A stretch of DNA of 64,000 bases from UBA937 sp031549725 (GCA_031549725.1 JAVBPH010000032.1:53399-117398), one strand, 5' to 3'. Shown: positions 23,716 through 33,725, counted from the first letter of the stretch. The notes: a model not told the origin generated them from the sequence alone. Numbers and translations: made by a program.

Positions 23716-26521
23716 ACAAAGCTCCTGGGTCTCTGGTTTTTACGCTACCTGTTTCAGGCAAATCTATGACAAATACGGTTTCTGCCACATTACCACGCTG
23801 ATCTATGCCGCCGTCACTTCCCCGGCTTTGGGCTTCCACCCGCCAGACAAAAGTTCCCCGGTCAAGCACCGACAGGTCTTTTAATTCGTAGGATGTTCCA
23901 GCCAGGGATTGATTTCCTATAATCTGTACCAGCTTACCCGAAGAATCACGTTTGTGTAAACTGAATAAATAGATATTTGCTCCCTGGACAGACTGCCATT
24001 CAAAATTAATACTTCTGATGGTCCTAAGCTCTGTGGGGCCATAGACATGACTGTTCTGGGGTGTCACCGTCCTTGGGGCCGGCAGGGGAGGAATTGCCAG
24101 TACCCTGAATGAAGAAGGCTTATCAGCGCTGATGTCAAAGTCGTCATGGGTGTAGGCAATAACCGTCCAATAATAGATACCTTCCCTTAGCCTGGGCAGT
24201 TTTATTGTGTGGTCCGGGCTCCGGATGTCCAGGATGATTGACCGGACATTTGCCAGCGGATTTGGACTGGTAGACAATATAAACCGGGAATTGCTTACCG
24301 GTTCAACGGATGACCATTTGATGGAATCCGGGCTGCGTAATGCCGCCAACCCCTGATAACTATGCCCGCTGGCGGGATAATCAAGGCTAACGGGTTTTAA
24401 TTTCTTCACGGATACATCATTAGAGGATATAAGACCGGTCCTCCGGGAGGTGGTAATGCTTTCAGAAATAAATGCCTGGACGGTCCACCGGTATTCCCCT
24501 TCCTGAAATCTATCCATGGAATATGGCTGGGATATTCCCTCAGCAAAAAGGTTTTCAAAGACCAGCCTGTTTTCCAGGTAAAGCTTAAACTGGTAATATT
24601 CCGCTTCTTCCACGGCTTCCCATTTAAAGTCATAGGTAGTGCCGGGCCGGATCACCAGGGTTCCTCCGGGTAGGGGGGCTTCAGCCTTGGGGGCTTCCAG
24701 GGGAGGGGCAATCCTCAGCTTTTTGGGGGAACTGGAAAAAGCCTGGACTTTGGAACCGCTTTCCGCAACAATTCTCCAATAGTATTCCCCGGGGGGTAAA
24801 ATTCTTCCCTGATAGCTGGTTGAATTAATCACTTCATTTATTACCGGACTGGAAAAGTCACTGCTCGCGGAGATCTGGAAACGGTTTGCAAAGGGCAGGT
24901 TGCTTTTCCAGGTAAACATGGTGTCCTGGAGCCGGCTCTCGGCAATGGTATAATCTTCCGGGGGAAAGGTAGTCCTGTATTCAACTTCCCCTTCCAGGGC
25001 CAGGAAGGGCCTTGCCGGGGACACCGGGGACTTGTTCCCCTCAACATCGGTTTGATATACCGCCCAGTAATACTGGCCTGTTTTCAGTTCCTTCTGGCTC
25101 ATCCTGTATACATAAAAATTTTCGGTAACCTCTTTTGAAATTATTGGGTTCGCAAGATTTTGGGAGGCCGAGATTTGAATGGTATACGAAACTGCCTCGG
25201 GGTCATTTTTCCATGAGAAATACGAATTGGAACGTTCCCCGGCAATATTGACAAAACCCCCGGATACGGGAAGCAAAAGTTCCGGCGCCTGGAGGGCTCC
25301 TCCTTGTTCAATCCTGAAATGTCCGGTCTTTGAAGGGAGGGTACTACCCTGGAAACCGCTGGGATACAGCGGAGTAACCCGCCAGTACCAGTCACCTGCG
25401 TCAAGCTCGGAATAGACCATAAGGGATTCCCGGGGCCGTACAATTTTGGGATTTCTCATTTGAGGATTATTCGCAATCTCAACCTGGTACTTGGCAGCCA
25501 TATCCAGGGACGTCCAGTACATCCGGACCGCCGGTTTTTTTGTCCTGTACCGGTAAATATAATCCTCCGCGGGGGCAACCAGTTCTGGTGCCGGTGAATA
25601 TAAAACGGCAAATCTTCCGGTCGAAGCATTGTCCAAATTTGCATACTGGACATTGGCGGTACTTACCGGATATATCCGCCAGTAATAAGTACCAATATCA
25701 TCCAGGGTTACGGTGGTTTCATTCCCGTTGCTGATATCGATGGATTTATTGTTAATCATAAAATTCCTGTCCCTGGAAACTTCCAGCCGGACCGGCATGG
25801 CTTCGGTGAAATTAATGGTATTCCAGTTGAACTGCACGGGAATGTTGTGCCTGGAAGGGTACAGCAGATATGAATCCGGAAAGGGTTTAAGGAGCGCAAT
25901 CCCCGGATTGGTTTCTATGGTTCCACCGGAACCTACCGTAAGGGCCGACCCCGCGTCCAGGGTTTTGCTGACTCCGCTGGCATTACTTAATGATGCGGAA
26001 CCTTCCAGTACGGTCAGGCTAAGGTCATCCTTGGCAGCTCTGGAATTTACATTGACCAGGCTTCCGCCCTCAACGGAAATTTGATTTCCGGAACTGACTA
26101 ATGTAAACGATCTGGAACTTCCCTGGGTATAGATATTGATATTTCCGCTTGGGAAATCAATCAGGCCTCCCCCCTGTTCGTCCATCCAGATTTGAATAAT
26201 ACTGTTGTCGGACAATGCAATACTGTCAACTTCTCCTGTGAAGGTAACCTTTGCCTCAGACTGGTCCGATGTCCGGATGGTGTCGCCGTTGTAGACCGGC
26301 GAAAGCTGCTGAAGCCTGTCCCAGATAACCCGGTCGGTAAACTTTCTTTGGGCATTTTTTCTTTTGAATTCAATTTCACCCACGGGTTTTTCCGACTGTT
26401 TCAGCAGGGTCATATTCAGATCCTTCCAGAATAACTGGAGACTTATGACAACCCCGGCCAGGCAGATCAGAACAACCAGTACATCAAGAACCCTTGATCG
26501 TATATTTCTTTTCATCTTCAT
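23705..26521 (-). CDS. FecR-domain protein with fibronectin-like repeats
   Basis: A 938-residue exported or membrane-anchored protein. An N-terminal helix (VLDVLVVLICLAGVVISL) serves as an anchor. A FecR domain follows at about 90-200 (LSPVYNGDTIRTSDQSEAKV and IALSDNSIIQIW), together with SFTLVSSGNQISVEGGSLV. From about residue 210 to 870 there are six or so repeated beta-sandwich units, each with a segment like YYWRIYPVS, YYWRIVAES or YYWTVIAYT and a Pro-rich linker, resembling fibronectin type III modules. FecR proteins usually sense or relay envelope signals, but no sigma factor is adjacent. The gene overlaps the cyclase gene by 38 bases and the barrel gene by 11, so all three form one operon. 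Confidence 0.85.
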   Translation of the reverse strand: MKMKRNIRSRVLDVLVVLICLAGVVISLQLFWKDLNMTLLKQSEKPVGEIEFKRKNAQRKFTDRVIWDRLQQLSPVYNGDTIRTSDQSEAKVTFTGEVDSIALSDNSIIQIWMDEQGGGLIDFPSGNINIYTQGSSRSFTLVSSGNQISVEGGSLVNVNSRAAKDDLSLTVLEGSASLSNASGVSKTLDAGSALTVGSGGTIETNPGIALLKPFPDSYLLYPSRHNIPVQFNWNTINFTEAMPVRLEVSRDRNFMINNKSIDISNGNETTVTLDDIGTYYWRIYPVSTANVQYANLDNASTGRFAVLYSPAPELVAPAEDYIYRYRTKKPAVRMYWTSLDMAAKYQVEIANNPQMRNPKIVRPRESLMVYSELDAGDWYWRVTPLYPSGFQGSTLPSKTGHFRIEQGGALQAPELLLPVSGGFVNIAGERSNSYFSWKNDPEAVSYTIQISASQNLANPIISKEVTENFYVYRMSQKELKTGQYYWAVYQTDVEGNKSPVSPARPFLALEGEVEYRTTFPPEDYTIAESRLQDTMFTWKSNLPFANRFQISASSDFSSPVINEVINSTSYQGRILPPGEYYWRIVAESGSKVQAFSSSPKKLRIAPPLEAPKAEAPLPGGTLVIRPGTTYDFKWEAVEEAEYYQFKLYLENRLVFENLFAEGISQPYSMDRFQEGEYRWTVQAFISESITTSRRTGLISSNDVSVKKLKPVSLDYPASGHSYQGLAALRSPDSIKWSSVEPVSNSRFILSTSPNPLANVRSIILDIRSPDHTIKLPRLREGIYYWTVIAYTHDDFDISADKPSSFRVLAIPPLPAPRTVTPQNSHVYGPTELRTIRSINFEWQSVQGANIYLFSLHKRDSSGKLVQIIGNQSLAGTSYELKDLSVLDRGTFVWRVEAQSRGSDGGIDQRGNVAETVFVIDLPETGSVKTRDPGALYGN

Positions 26522-28388
26522 TTAGATCTACCTTTTTAATATCCTCCGGAGGAGTTATTCCCATAATGGTACGCACCTCCGCCATCGTTTTGGGACCATT
26601 TGTTCCTGCCATGGGAATGTCGGTTGCCGAGGGCATGTTCACCACAGCAAACAACCTGACGGGTTTTTCTTTTCCTTTAACAGTCACAGAAGGCATTTCT
26701 TCAACAATCAATTCTTTCTGAATAAGCTTGTAGGTGTTTTCGGTAATAAGAATATCCGTACATAAGGGCTTGTTGAGGGATTCGGTCCTGGAAGCCAGGT
26801 TTACCGCATCACCGATAACGGTGTATTCCATCCTTTCGTTGGACCCGATCTGACCTGCAACCACATCCCCGGTATTGATACCGCAGCCGATTTTAATGAT
26901 GGGTTTTTTATCCCCGCCCCTGCCTTTGTTGAATTCCAGGAGTGCGGCCCGCATCATCAATGCTGCCCGGACGCAGTTTAATGCATCGGCGGTAGGGCTG
27001 CCTGTTGAAATGGGAGCGCCCCATATGGCCATAACCGCATCACCGATAAACTTGTCCACCACCCCCCGGGTGTCATTAACACAGCGGACCATCTTGGTCA
27101 TATATTCATTAAGGAATTCCACCACTTCATGGGGTTCCAGTTTTTCCGAAATCGATGTAAAGGAACGGATGTCGGAAAAGAAAATAGTAACGTGCTTGGT
27201 TTCACCCCCCAGGGTCAGCTCACCCTTCATGGCTTTTTCCGCAATTTCCTTATTGATGAACCGGCCGAAGGTATCCTTCAGGCGTTCCCTTTCGGCAAGC
27301 CCCCGGCTCATATGGACGAAACTGTCGGTTAAGAGTCCCAGTTCATCCCTGGTTTTAGCCTTCAGCTGAATATCAAAATTTCCCTGTTCAATTTCACCCG
27401 CCGCGGTAGCCAGAACCCTGATGGGAACGCTGATGGTTTTTGAAAAAAACCAGGTAAGGATGATTGCCGCAAAAAGAACCGCAATGGTCAGGAGGATATT
27501 TTGCCTGGTGGTCCGGAATACCTGGGCAAACACTTCGTTGTATTCCACGGAGGTGATCACATATATGCCCGGAATCGACAGTTGGGAGAAGGCACTGAAA
27601 AATCTTACTCCATTTTGGTCCTTGGTAAGGACCTGGAGGTTTTTATTATCCTGTTTTTCCTGGATTATCTGCACAATAGGCATATTGGACACATTGGCCC
27701 CGGCCTGGATCAACTCATAATCCGGGTAAATCAGCAGGTCCCACTTATCGTTGATCATAAAGCTGGTGTTCATTCCCGTCCCAAAGGATTCGGTCAGTTT
27801 TTCCGATGAAAAGAAGGTAATGGCCACCTGCTGCAGCCCGGATTCCTGCCAGGGATAAAGCATGGCAATGACGGGAACACCAAAAACAGGGGTTGCATTT
27901 AAAAGCAGCGGTTCCCCGGCGGTTGCCCTGGAAATAGAATCCTTTTCGAGCTGCATAAATATGGCAATAGGGGAAGTATCCTTGTTATCAATCTGGATTT
28001 CATTGGACTGGAAAAACTGTGAATTGGTCAGCTCCAGTTCCCCGGGAATAACAATGGCCGCAATGTCCGGATTTCTGCTGAAAAAAAACGCCGCGGTCTG
28101 CCGGGACAGGACCCCCGACGAACCCGCGGCATTCAGCATATCCAATAACAGGAACACATTGGACCTGGTGGTATTCAGACTGTTTTCCGCTTCAGTAGCG
28201 GACCGTTTATTAACCGTAAAATTGTTGTCCTCCGCGGTAAGCCGTACATCGGAACTAACCATAATTGATACCAGGGTGGTAATGGTTCCCAAGGCAAGGA
28301 GTAACAAGATGGTAATGATTGTTACAAGTTTAAAACCGATAGGATACTTGACGCGGACTGGCTTCTGAGAATTTATTTCCTCTGACAC
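26484..28388 (-). CDS. membrane-bound class III adenylate/guanylate cyclase
   Basis: A 634-residue signalling enzyme. It has a first membrane helix (about 20-45), an extracytoplasmic sensor region of about 255 residues, a second helix (about 300-320) and a HAMP linker with VLATAAGEIEQGNFDIQLKA. The cyclase domain starts at KHVTIFFSDIRSFTSI and contains the metal-binding Asp residues in FSDIRSF and FIGDAVMAIWGAP, and MEYTVIGDAVNLASRTE. The Lys before FIGD fits adenine specificity, so cAMP is the likely product. It is the first gene of the operon with the FecR protein. The sensor ligand is unknown. The start ATG 28388 leads into MSEEIN, with the upstream region divergent to DUF554. Confidence 0.92.
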   Translation of the reverse strand: MSEEINSQKPVRVKYPIGFKLVTIITILLLLALGTITTLVSIMVSSDVRLTAEDNNFTVNKRSATEAENSLNTTRSNVFLLLDMLNAAGSSGVLSRQTAAFFFSRNPDIAAIVIPGELELTNSQFFQSNEIQIDNKDTSPIAIFMQLEKDSISRATAGEPLLLNATPVFGVPVIAMLYPWQESGLQQVAITFFSSEKLTESFGTGMNTSFMINDKWDLLIYPDYELIQAGANVSNMPIVQIIQEKQDNKNLQVLTKDQNGVRFFSAFSQLSIPGIYVITSVEYNEVFAQVFRTTRQNILLTIAVLFAAIILTWFFSKTISVPIRVLATAAGEIEQGNFDIQLKAKTRDELGLLTDSFVHMSRGLAERERLKDTFGRFINKEIAEKAMKGELTLGGETKHVTIFFSDIRSFTSISEKLEPHEVVEFLNEYMTKMVRCVNDTRGVVDKFIGDAVMAIWGAPISTGSPTADALNCVRAALMMRAALLEFNKGRGGDKKPIIKIGCGINTGDVVAGQIGSNERMEYTVIGDAVNLASRTESLNKPLCTDILITENTYKLIQKELIVEEMPSVTVKGKEKPVRLFAVVNMPSATDIPMAGTNGPKTMAEVRTIMGITPPEDIKKVDLNEDEKKYTIKGS

Positions 28389-28777
28389 AGCTTTCCCCCC
28401 ACTTTATATAAATCTGTATTACAAAAAAAGATAATTAACCGGTCTTTTTAATTGGGAATTTGGGAGTGATTATCATAGTGCCTAATAACCACAATATACA
28501 TCTTTATACACCCAATTTCCATTTTATTAATATTTATATACTAAAAAACACAGAATAATTATATACCCTTTTGATAAAAAAAGCACCTGGGTTACACCGG
28601 GAATTTAATTTTTTCACGGATTTATTGATAATATCCGGGAACCAATAAAAATTATCAGTGGTGAACATAGAAGTACCGCAGGAAATTATTTGTCAAAACC
28701 ATAATCTATGGTTTTACTTTGACCCGGTTCATATAAATGTCAGTTTTATATAAAATACCTTTTAAGGAGCACAATTG
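28389..28777. other. 389-base divergent gap
   Basis: The region lies between two divergently transcribed genes and is AT-rich. A hairpin AAAACCAT-AATCT-ATGGTTTT occurs near 28696-28716. I see no gene, and no promoter that I would call with confidence. Confidence 0.6.
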
Positions 28778-29467
28778 ATGTTAGGTCCCTTGGTAAATGC
28801 GGTTGCTATTATTGTCTGCGGTTTGGCCGGCTGTTTTATCATCCGGGGAATCCCCGAACGGTTTGAAGATATTATCAAAAAAGCCATTGGTCTTTCGGTG
28901 ATGTTTATCGGTATTAAGGGTGCCCTGGATAACCAGATGGTGCTGCTGCTCATTATGAGCATGGTGATTGGGGCGGTTCTTGGGGAAGCTATCAATATTG
29001 ATAAATGGATGAACCGTTTCGGTGACTGGGCGGAGGTAAAACTGGGTTTCGGATCCGGTTCCTTTTCTAAGGGGTTTGTTATGTCAAGCATCCTTTTCTG
29101 TACCGGTTCCATGGCGATTGTGGGGTCCATGCAGAGCGGACTCCAGGGGAACCATGAGATTCTTTTTGCGAAATCCATCCTGGACGGCGCCATATCCGTG
29201 ATATTCGGCGCATCCATGGGGATAGGTACGGTTTTTTCTGCTATTCCTGTTTTTATCTATCAAGCGGCGATTGCCCTGGCTTCCATGGGTATCAGGGATA
29301 TGTTAACCCCCGACATTATCCGGGAGATGGGCGCCGTGGGGAGTCTCCTGGTAGCTGCCATAGGTTTTAATTTTCTTGGGGTAAAAGAAATTAAGGTGGC
29401 CAACCTGATTCCCGCAATTTTTATTCCCTGGATTTACCTGGGGATCAGGGGTTTGCTGGGCTGGTAA
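28778..29467 (+). CDS. DUF554 family membrane protein
   Basis: A 229-residue membrane protein with about six helices. It starts MLGPLVNAVAIIVCGLAGC and has GIPERFEDIIKKAIGL and GALLGN-type turns (VIGAVLGEAINID), as in DUF554 (YdfK-type) proteins, and ends with a helix near the C-terminus. The family is widespread in bacteria and its transport function is unproven. I chose ATG 28778, eight bases after AAGGAG. The downstream exported-protein gene points the other way, leaving 26 bases between the stops. Confidence 0.85.
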   Translation: MLGPLVNAVAIIVCGLAGCFIIRGIPERFEDIIKKAIGLSVMFIGIKGALDNQMVLLLIMSMVIGAVLGEAINIDKWMNRFGDWAEVKLGFGSGSFSKGFVMSSILFCTGSMAIVGSMQSGLQGNHEILFAKSILDGAISVIFGASMGIGTVFSAIPVFIYQAAIALASMGIRDMLTPDIIREMGAVGSLLVAAIGFNFLGVKEIKVANLIPAIFIPWIYLGIRGLLGW

Positions 29468-29493
29468 CCGGTTGGTTTTGAAAATGGTCCAAC

Positions 29494-30144
29494 TTACGGA
29501 TTTTTTAAAATCACGTAGGTTCTGGGTGTTCCGGGAAATCCCCGGGTTTCTTCCGTTTTTACGAAAATCCCGTCACTTTTCCGGTACCAGATATAGGAAC
29601 GCCAGAACGCACCGGCAATGTTGGGAAGGGTAATGCATACCTTTACCGTTTCGATTTCTTTTCCTTCTATAATAAGGATTTCTTCCTGCTCCTTGATAGC
29701 CCGGATATTTACAATGGTATTACGCAGCGGTTCCAGGATGCAGAAATCAATCTGTTTTTCACTGGAATTGATAAAATGGGGCAGAATATAAAATGATGTA
29801 AACCAGGGATATTTGAGCTTTACATTTTTTTTGATCTGCCGTCCCTTTTCATCAACCCCGGTCAGGACAAGGCTGTTCCCGTCCAGTTCTGCGGTGATAA
29901 ATTTATTTTCCCCGGGAACCCGGTAGGTAATCCTAATCCCCTGGCCGTTAGTATTTGACCGGCCGTCCATTTCAACCTGTTTATCCGGCCCGCCGGCATA
30001 CAGAAAAAATCCCTGGTCTGTGAAGGAGATGCTCCAGGTTTCCACGGTGGTTACACCCTCCGAGGTGGAACTATATAAAAAATCATCAGAATAAAGGGGG
30101 AGGGCCGGCAGAATCAGCGCCAGTAAAATAAGCAGTTTGTTCAT
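29494..30144 (-). CDS. exported protein of unknown function
   Basis: A 216-residue protein with signal peptide MNKLLILLALILPALPLYS. The mature protein is beta-rich (DFLYSSTSEGVTTVETWSIS) with no motif that I recognise. It may be a periplasmic lipid-binding or envelope protein, judging only by size and export signal. I chose ATG 30144 because AAGGGAG stands four bases upstream. The gene is convergent with DUF554 and 186 bases after an MFS gene on the same strand. Confidence 0.7.
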   Translation of the reverse strand: MNKLLILLALILPALPLYSDDFLYSSTSEGVTTVETWSISFTDQGFFLYAGGPDKQVEMDGRSNTNGQGIRITYRVPGENKFITAELDGNSLVLTGVDEKGRQIKKNVKLKYPWFTSFYILPHFINSSEKQIDFCILEPLRNTIVNIRAIKEQEEILIIEGKEIETVKVCITLPNIAGAFWRSYIWYRKSDGIFVKTEETRGFPGTPRTYVILKNP

Positions 30145-30329
30145 AAATACTCCCTTTTTGGTTTGGGTATTAATGAAATAAATATTAATATAATTTCCAT
30201 AAAAAATCAAAAACCTTCCCGAAACTTATGCGTCTATAGATGATTCTGGGAACTTCTGTTATGGATAATATTCCTTCATTTTGGGAATCATGTAAAATAA
30301 GGAAGGGGAGGTACAAAATTCCCTTTCCA

Positions 30330-31643
30330 TTACTGTTCTGAAGTGAGGTCCGGATCTTCCATCTGCAGGGTTTCCGCAGCGGGAATCCGGGAGGGCGGAA
30401 CCTTGATGCTGGCGGCATAGATGGAATTCAAAAGTCCCAGAAAAGCGGAAAGGGAAAAGAGTACCTCAATACCGGTAACCTTCCAGATCCATCCTCCCAG
30501 CAATGCAATAAGAATACTGATCACATGGTTTACCGAGATTCCCGTGGATATGGTGGCGGTGATCTCTTCCTGGTTTGAGGCAATGGACTGTACATATACA
30601 TTGCTGGCCATACTTGCCAGGGAAATAATTGAATCCAGTACAAAGTTGACGCATACCACTATAAACGCAATATGGGGCGGGAAAAGCCGGTGGGCAAATC
30701 CATAAAGGACACACACCAGGATCAGTATCAGGGTATCGGTGACCATGATAAATTTATAGCCCAGTTTATCAATGAGCTTTCCCATCAGGGGGCTGAAGAC
30801 AATACCGAAACCGGCACAGATTGCCATCAGCAGGGAAATCACCGAAGCGTTGGCTCCATACTGCAAAATAAGTACATACGGCGCAAAGGTCAGGAATATC
30901 TGTTTCCGGGCACCGTAAAAAACTTCCAGCATGTAGTATTTGCCGAATTTTTTATCAAAATAAAACCGTTTGCGTTTTACCTTTACATGGGATTCCTTTA
31001 AAGCCAGGGTTACCAAAAGGGATCCTATCATCAGGGCCGTGGCCAGAGCAAGAACCGTTTTAAAGGGAACCAGACTTTTCCGGGCAAATCCGAAGCAGGA
31101 AAAGATGAAAAATACCAGGGTTACCCCAATATATCCGGCGATGTTTCCCAGATGGCTGATACCGCTGCTTATACCCAGGGAGGCTCCGCCTTTATTTTTT
31201 TCGGCTAAATCCATGGAGATGGTACTTTTCACCGGCATAATGATATGTTCACCGGTACTGTAAATTACCATACAGATAACCACCACAATTTTTCCGCTCC
31301 ACATAACCAGGAGCCCCGCCATCCCTGCGGTCATGATGGCGGTGCCGATTTTAAAAATTTTATTTTCCGAGAACCGGTACATCCAGGCCAGGATAAACAC
31401 CACTAGGAGTCCCGGCAATTCCCGGAAAAATTCCACAATACCCCGCTCAAATTCCGATATATGGACCATTTCCGCCAGGTAATTATCCTGTATTCCCCGG
31501 TATAAACCATAGGAAATTCCGGTAAGGAGAAGGATACTGAGAAACCGGGATACCCTGGCCTCGGGCCGGTATATTCCTTTAATTGAGAATTGGCTCTTTA
31601 AAATAGTAAAATAGTTCTTTTTCTGTATCCCTGGGCTGTCCAT
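30330..31643 (-). CDS. MFS transporter
   Basis: A 437-residue membrane protein with twelve predicted helices. LLLTGISYGLYRGIQDNYLAE forms the first helix and loop, FILAWMYRFSENKIFKIGTA is the helix 2-3 region, and STISMDLAEKNKGGASLGIS lies in the middle third. The second half includes LSLLMAICAGFGIVFSPLMG. The gene may transport sugars or organic acids, but no substrate-specific feature is seen. It is 186 bases upstream of the exported-protein gene on the same strand. The N-terminal 40 residues before the first helix are polar and variable. Confidence 0.82.
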   Translation of the reverse strand: MDSPGIQKKNYFTILKSQFSIKGIYRPEARVSRFLSILLLTGISYGLYRGIQDNYLAEMVHISEFERGIVEFFRELPGLLVVFILAWMYRFSENKIFKIGTAIMTAGMAGLLVMWSGKIVVVICMVIYSTGEHIIMPVKSTISMDLAEKNKGGASLGISSGISHLGNIAGYIGVTLVFFIFSCFGFARKSLVPFKTVLALATALMIGSLLVTLALKESHVKVKRKRFYFDKKFGKYYMLEVFYGARKQIFLTFAPYVLILQYGANASVISLLMAICAGFGIVFSPLMGKLIDKLGYKFIMVTDTLILILVCVLYGFAHRLFPPHIAFIVVCVNFVLDSIISLASMASNVYVQSIASNQEEITATISTGISVNHVISILIALLGGWIWKVTGIEVLFSLSAFLGLLNSIYAASIKVPPSRIPAAETLQMEDPDLTSEQ

Positions 31644-31797
31644 TCCGGTGTTTCCTCGGGCAGATCATACCATGTATCCTGGACAGTGCCAATTCTTTAA
31701 CGGTTTTATCGATATATTAAAAAATTCCGGGGGTGATCCTCATTTTTTGGGGTGAAATCGTGGGGAATACACATATTATCAATAATTCTATAAATCA

Positions 31798-31938
31798 GCA
31801 TTCCCCGCCGCACGCAGCGGGGAATGTTGGTTCTGTAAGGTACGGATTATATGCGGGTTTCATACACGCACAACAATTTCTTTGTTGTTTCAAAGAATCG
31901 CCCTAAAGTGCAGGGTATTAAACCCATCCGCGAATAAA
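31798..31938 (-). repeat. Family A element, copy 5
   Basis: Same order as other copies on the minus strand: TTTATTCGCGGATGGGTTTA, an inner hairpin around CAACAATTTCTTTGTTG, AAACCCGCATATAATCCG, TACCTTACAGAACCAACA, and a terminal GC-rich hairpin. Confidence 0.85.
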
Positions 31939-31954
31939 ATATCCTTATAATAAT

Positions 31955-32072
31955 GAGCTTTTTTCAAAACTCGGTTAGTTTTGAAAAAAGCTTCAGAAAA
32001 ACCGTCAAAAAGCCGGTTTTTCCCCTAAATCTAAGGTTGCTTTTTCAAAATTTGACATTTTGAAAAAGCCTC
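31955..32072 (+). repeat. Family B element, short variant, copy 1
   Basis: The ends are GAGCTTTTTTCAAAA and TTTTGAAAAAGCCTC, which are near-inverted repeats. The first hairpin has loop CTCGGTTAG, and the last carries CTAAGGTTGCTTTTTCAAAA. The middle hairpin differs from the two other copies (41261, 63864). Confidence 0.85.
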
Positions 32073-32396
32073 TAATTTATGATGCAATAATTCGTAATGT
32101 GTTATATAGTTATTTAATTGAAACAATCGATGGTATTGAGCAATCCGGCGGTCATTGGTATAATTTTTATTCGAAAGTCCGGATTTTTGGAGGAAAGCGA
32201 AAAAATTGCTAAATTTTTCTTATACAACAAGTTATATGCACTAAAAAGGAATATATTGTAAATTGGGTATATACCATTAAAACGTAAGCCCAGGGGATTT
32301 CATTTTTTATGGGTATATATGTACTGTATTGGGAGTATAATATATTTTATTATAGATATATAAATATATGATAATCTGGATGGTTCTTTGATTTTT

Positions 32397-32460
32397 CAAG
32401 TTTCGTATGAAGCTTGGAACAGATTGGGAACCGCCCCAGGGAAGACTGCAGAATCCCATC
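32397..32460 (+). other. structured 5' leader of the adenosine deaminase gene
   Basis: CAAGTTTC-GTAT-GAAGCTTG forms an 8-base-pair stem at 32397-32416, and GATTGGGA pairs with TCCCATC at 32422-32460. This stands 47 bases before the start codon. It does not match the purine riboswitch consensus that I know. Confidence 0.45.
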
Positions 32461-32506
32461 AGGTTTAGTGCTGTCCCCTTAAATGTTTGGGTTGGAGAAT
32501 AAAAAT

Positions 32507-33553
32507 ATGGCAAATGAAGATTTTGTAAAAAAAGCGGAAGATTTACAAAATGTTCTCCTCAGCATGGATAAAACAGAAATCCACCTTCACCTGGAAGGAA
32601 TTGTCACGGCGGAGACAATCTGGGAATTAATGAAGAAAAATAATCTTCAATACAATGGTATTAAAACCAAAGAAGATATAAAAAATAAATTCGACGTGAA
32701 AAACCTGGATCAATTTCTGGATCTGTATATAAATATTATTCAGAACAGTTTTAAAACAGAAGATGATATTAAATTGCTGATCCGTGATGCGGGGAAGTAT
32801 TTAAAAGAAAATAACATTGTCTATGCGGAAATTTTCTTTGCCCCGTCAAAGTTCCTGAAAATGGGTCTGGATTATAATTTGATGATGGAAATCCTCACCG
32901 AAGGAAGCCGGTTGCTCCAGGACAAATACCATTCGGAAGTTAAGTTCCTGGTGGATGTTTCCCGGACCTTTGGTCTCGAAAATGCCATGCATAACCTTGA
33001 CCTGGTGCTTAAACACAAAACAGCCCCGGTGATTGGCATTGGTTTAGGCGGTTCCGAAAAGGATGGACCGGCAAGGGATTTTACCAAGGTTTTTGAAAAA
33101 GCCAAGGCCAACGGCCTGCATGTGGTGGCCCATGCCGGAGAGGACGTGGGTCCCGAATCGGTATGGGATGCAATTGAGTGTTTAAAAACCGAACGGATCG
33201 GCCATGGTATAAGTGCAATAAAAGATGAAAAATTGATGGACCGCCTGGCGGAGACCCGGATTCCCCTGGAAATTTGTCCCACCAGCAACCTCTTTACCCG
33301 GAAATATGCTTCAACCATTGAGGAACATCCCGTAAAAAAATTCTTCGAAAAAAATATGTATGTTACTATAAATTCGGATGATCCCACACTGTTTTCCACC
33401 ACCCTTATGGATGAGTATATGCTCTTATTCAAGAATCACATATTTACGAAGGATGAAATACTGCGGCTGGTGGATAAAAATATCGATGCCACATTCCTTC
33501 CTATGGAAAGGAAAAAAGCCATTAAGGAAAAAAACCGGAAGATTACCGGGTAA
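32507..33553 (+). CDS. add: adenosine deaminase
   Basis: A 348-residue metal-dependent deaminase that converts adenosine to inosine in purine salvage. The zinc ligands are the HxH pair in EIHLHLEG and a histidine in VVAHAGEDVG; the catalytic Glu sits in HAGE. RIGHGI and TINSDDP provide the third His and the acidic Asp, as in adenosine and adenine deaminases. I chose ATG 32507, which has GGAG about ten bases upstream. An adenine-deaminase specificity is possible. The gene is single and follows a structured leader. Confidence 0.93.
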   Translation: MANEDFVKKAEDLQNVLLSMDKTEIHLHLEGIVTAETIWELMKKNNLQYNGIKTKEDIKNKFDVKNLDQFLDLYINIIQNSFKTEDDIKLLIRDAGKYLKENNIVYAEIFFAPSKFLKMGLDYNLMMEILTEGSRLLQDKYHSEVKFLVDVSRTFGLENAMHNLDLVLKHKTAPVIGIGLGGSEKDGPARDFTKVFEKAKANGLHVVAHAGEDVGPESVWDAIECLKTERIGHGISAIKDEKLMDRLAETRIPLEICPTSNLFTRKYASTIEEHPVKKFFEKNMYVTINSDDPTLFSTTLMDEYMLLFKNHIFTKDEILRLVDKNIDATFLPMERKKAIKEKNRKITG

Positions 33554-33650
33554 TCCGGAAACCAGCTTTTTACCGGCAGGATTCCCCCGTCTATTTATTT
33601 TTCATCCCCAATTCTGGAAACCATCAAAATGATGTTTTTGATTTGACGGC

Positions 33651-33711
33651 GGGTTTAATACACGTACAACGAAGATATCCCGAGGCTCTGCCTTGGGGTT
33701 CATCATTAACT
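33651..33711 (+). repeat. Family A element, partial copy 6
   Basis: GCGGGTTTAATACACGTACA is the left arm; a hairpin CCCGAGGCTCTGCCTTGGGG follows, without the right arm. Confidence 0.55.
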
Positions 33712-33725
33712 TTGACATATATAAT

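Larger units (their letters stand above)
31644..32506. other. 863-base gap with two repeats and a structured leader
   Basis: The gap contains a family A element (31798-31938), a family B element (31955-32072), and an AT-rich stretch with two hairpins directly before the adenosine deaminase gene. No protein gene is supported; a minus-strand frame at 32307-32513 lacks any recognisable features. Confidence 0.7.

Noticed and set aside
32307..32506. Purine riboswitch before adenosine deaminase
   Set aside because: The leader has hairpins but I do not find the conserved three-way-junction sequences of the known purine aptamer.
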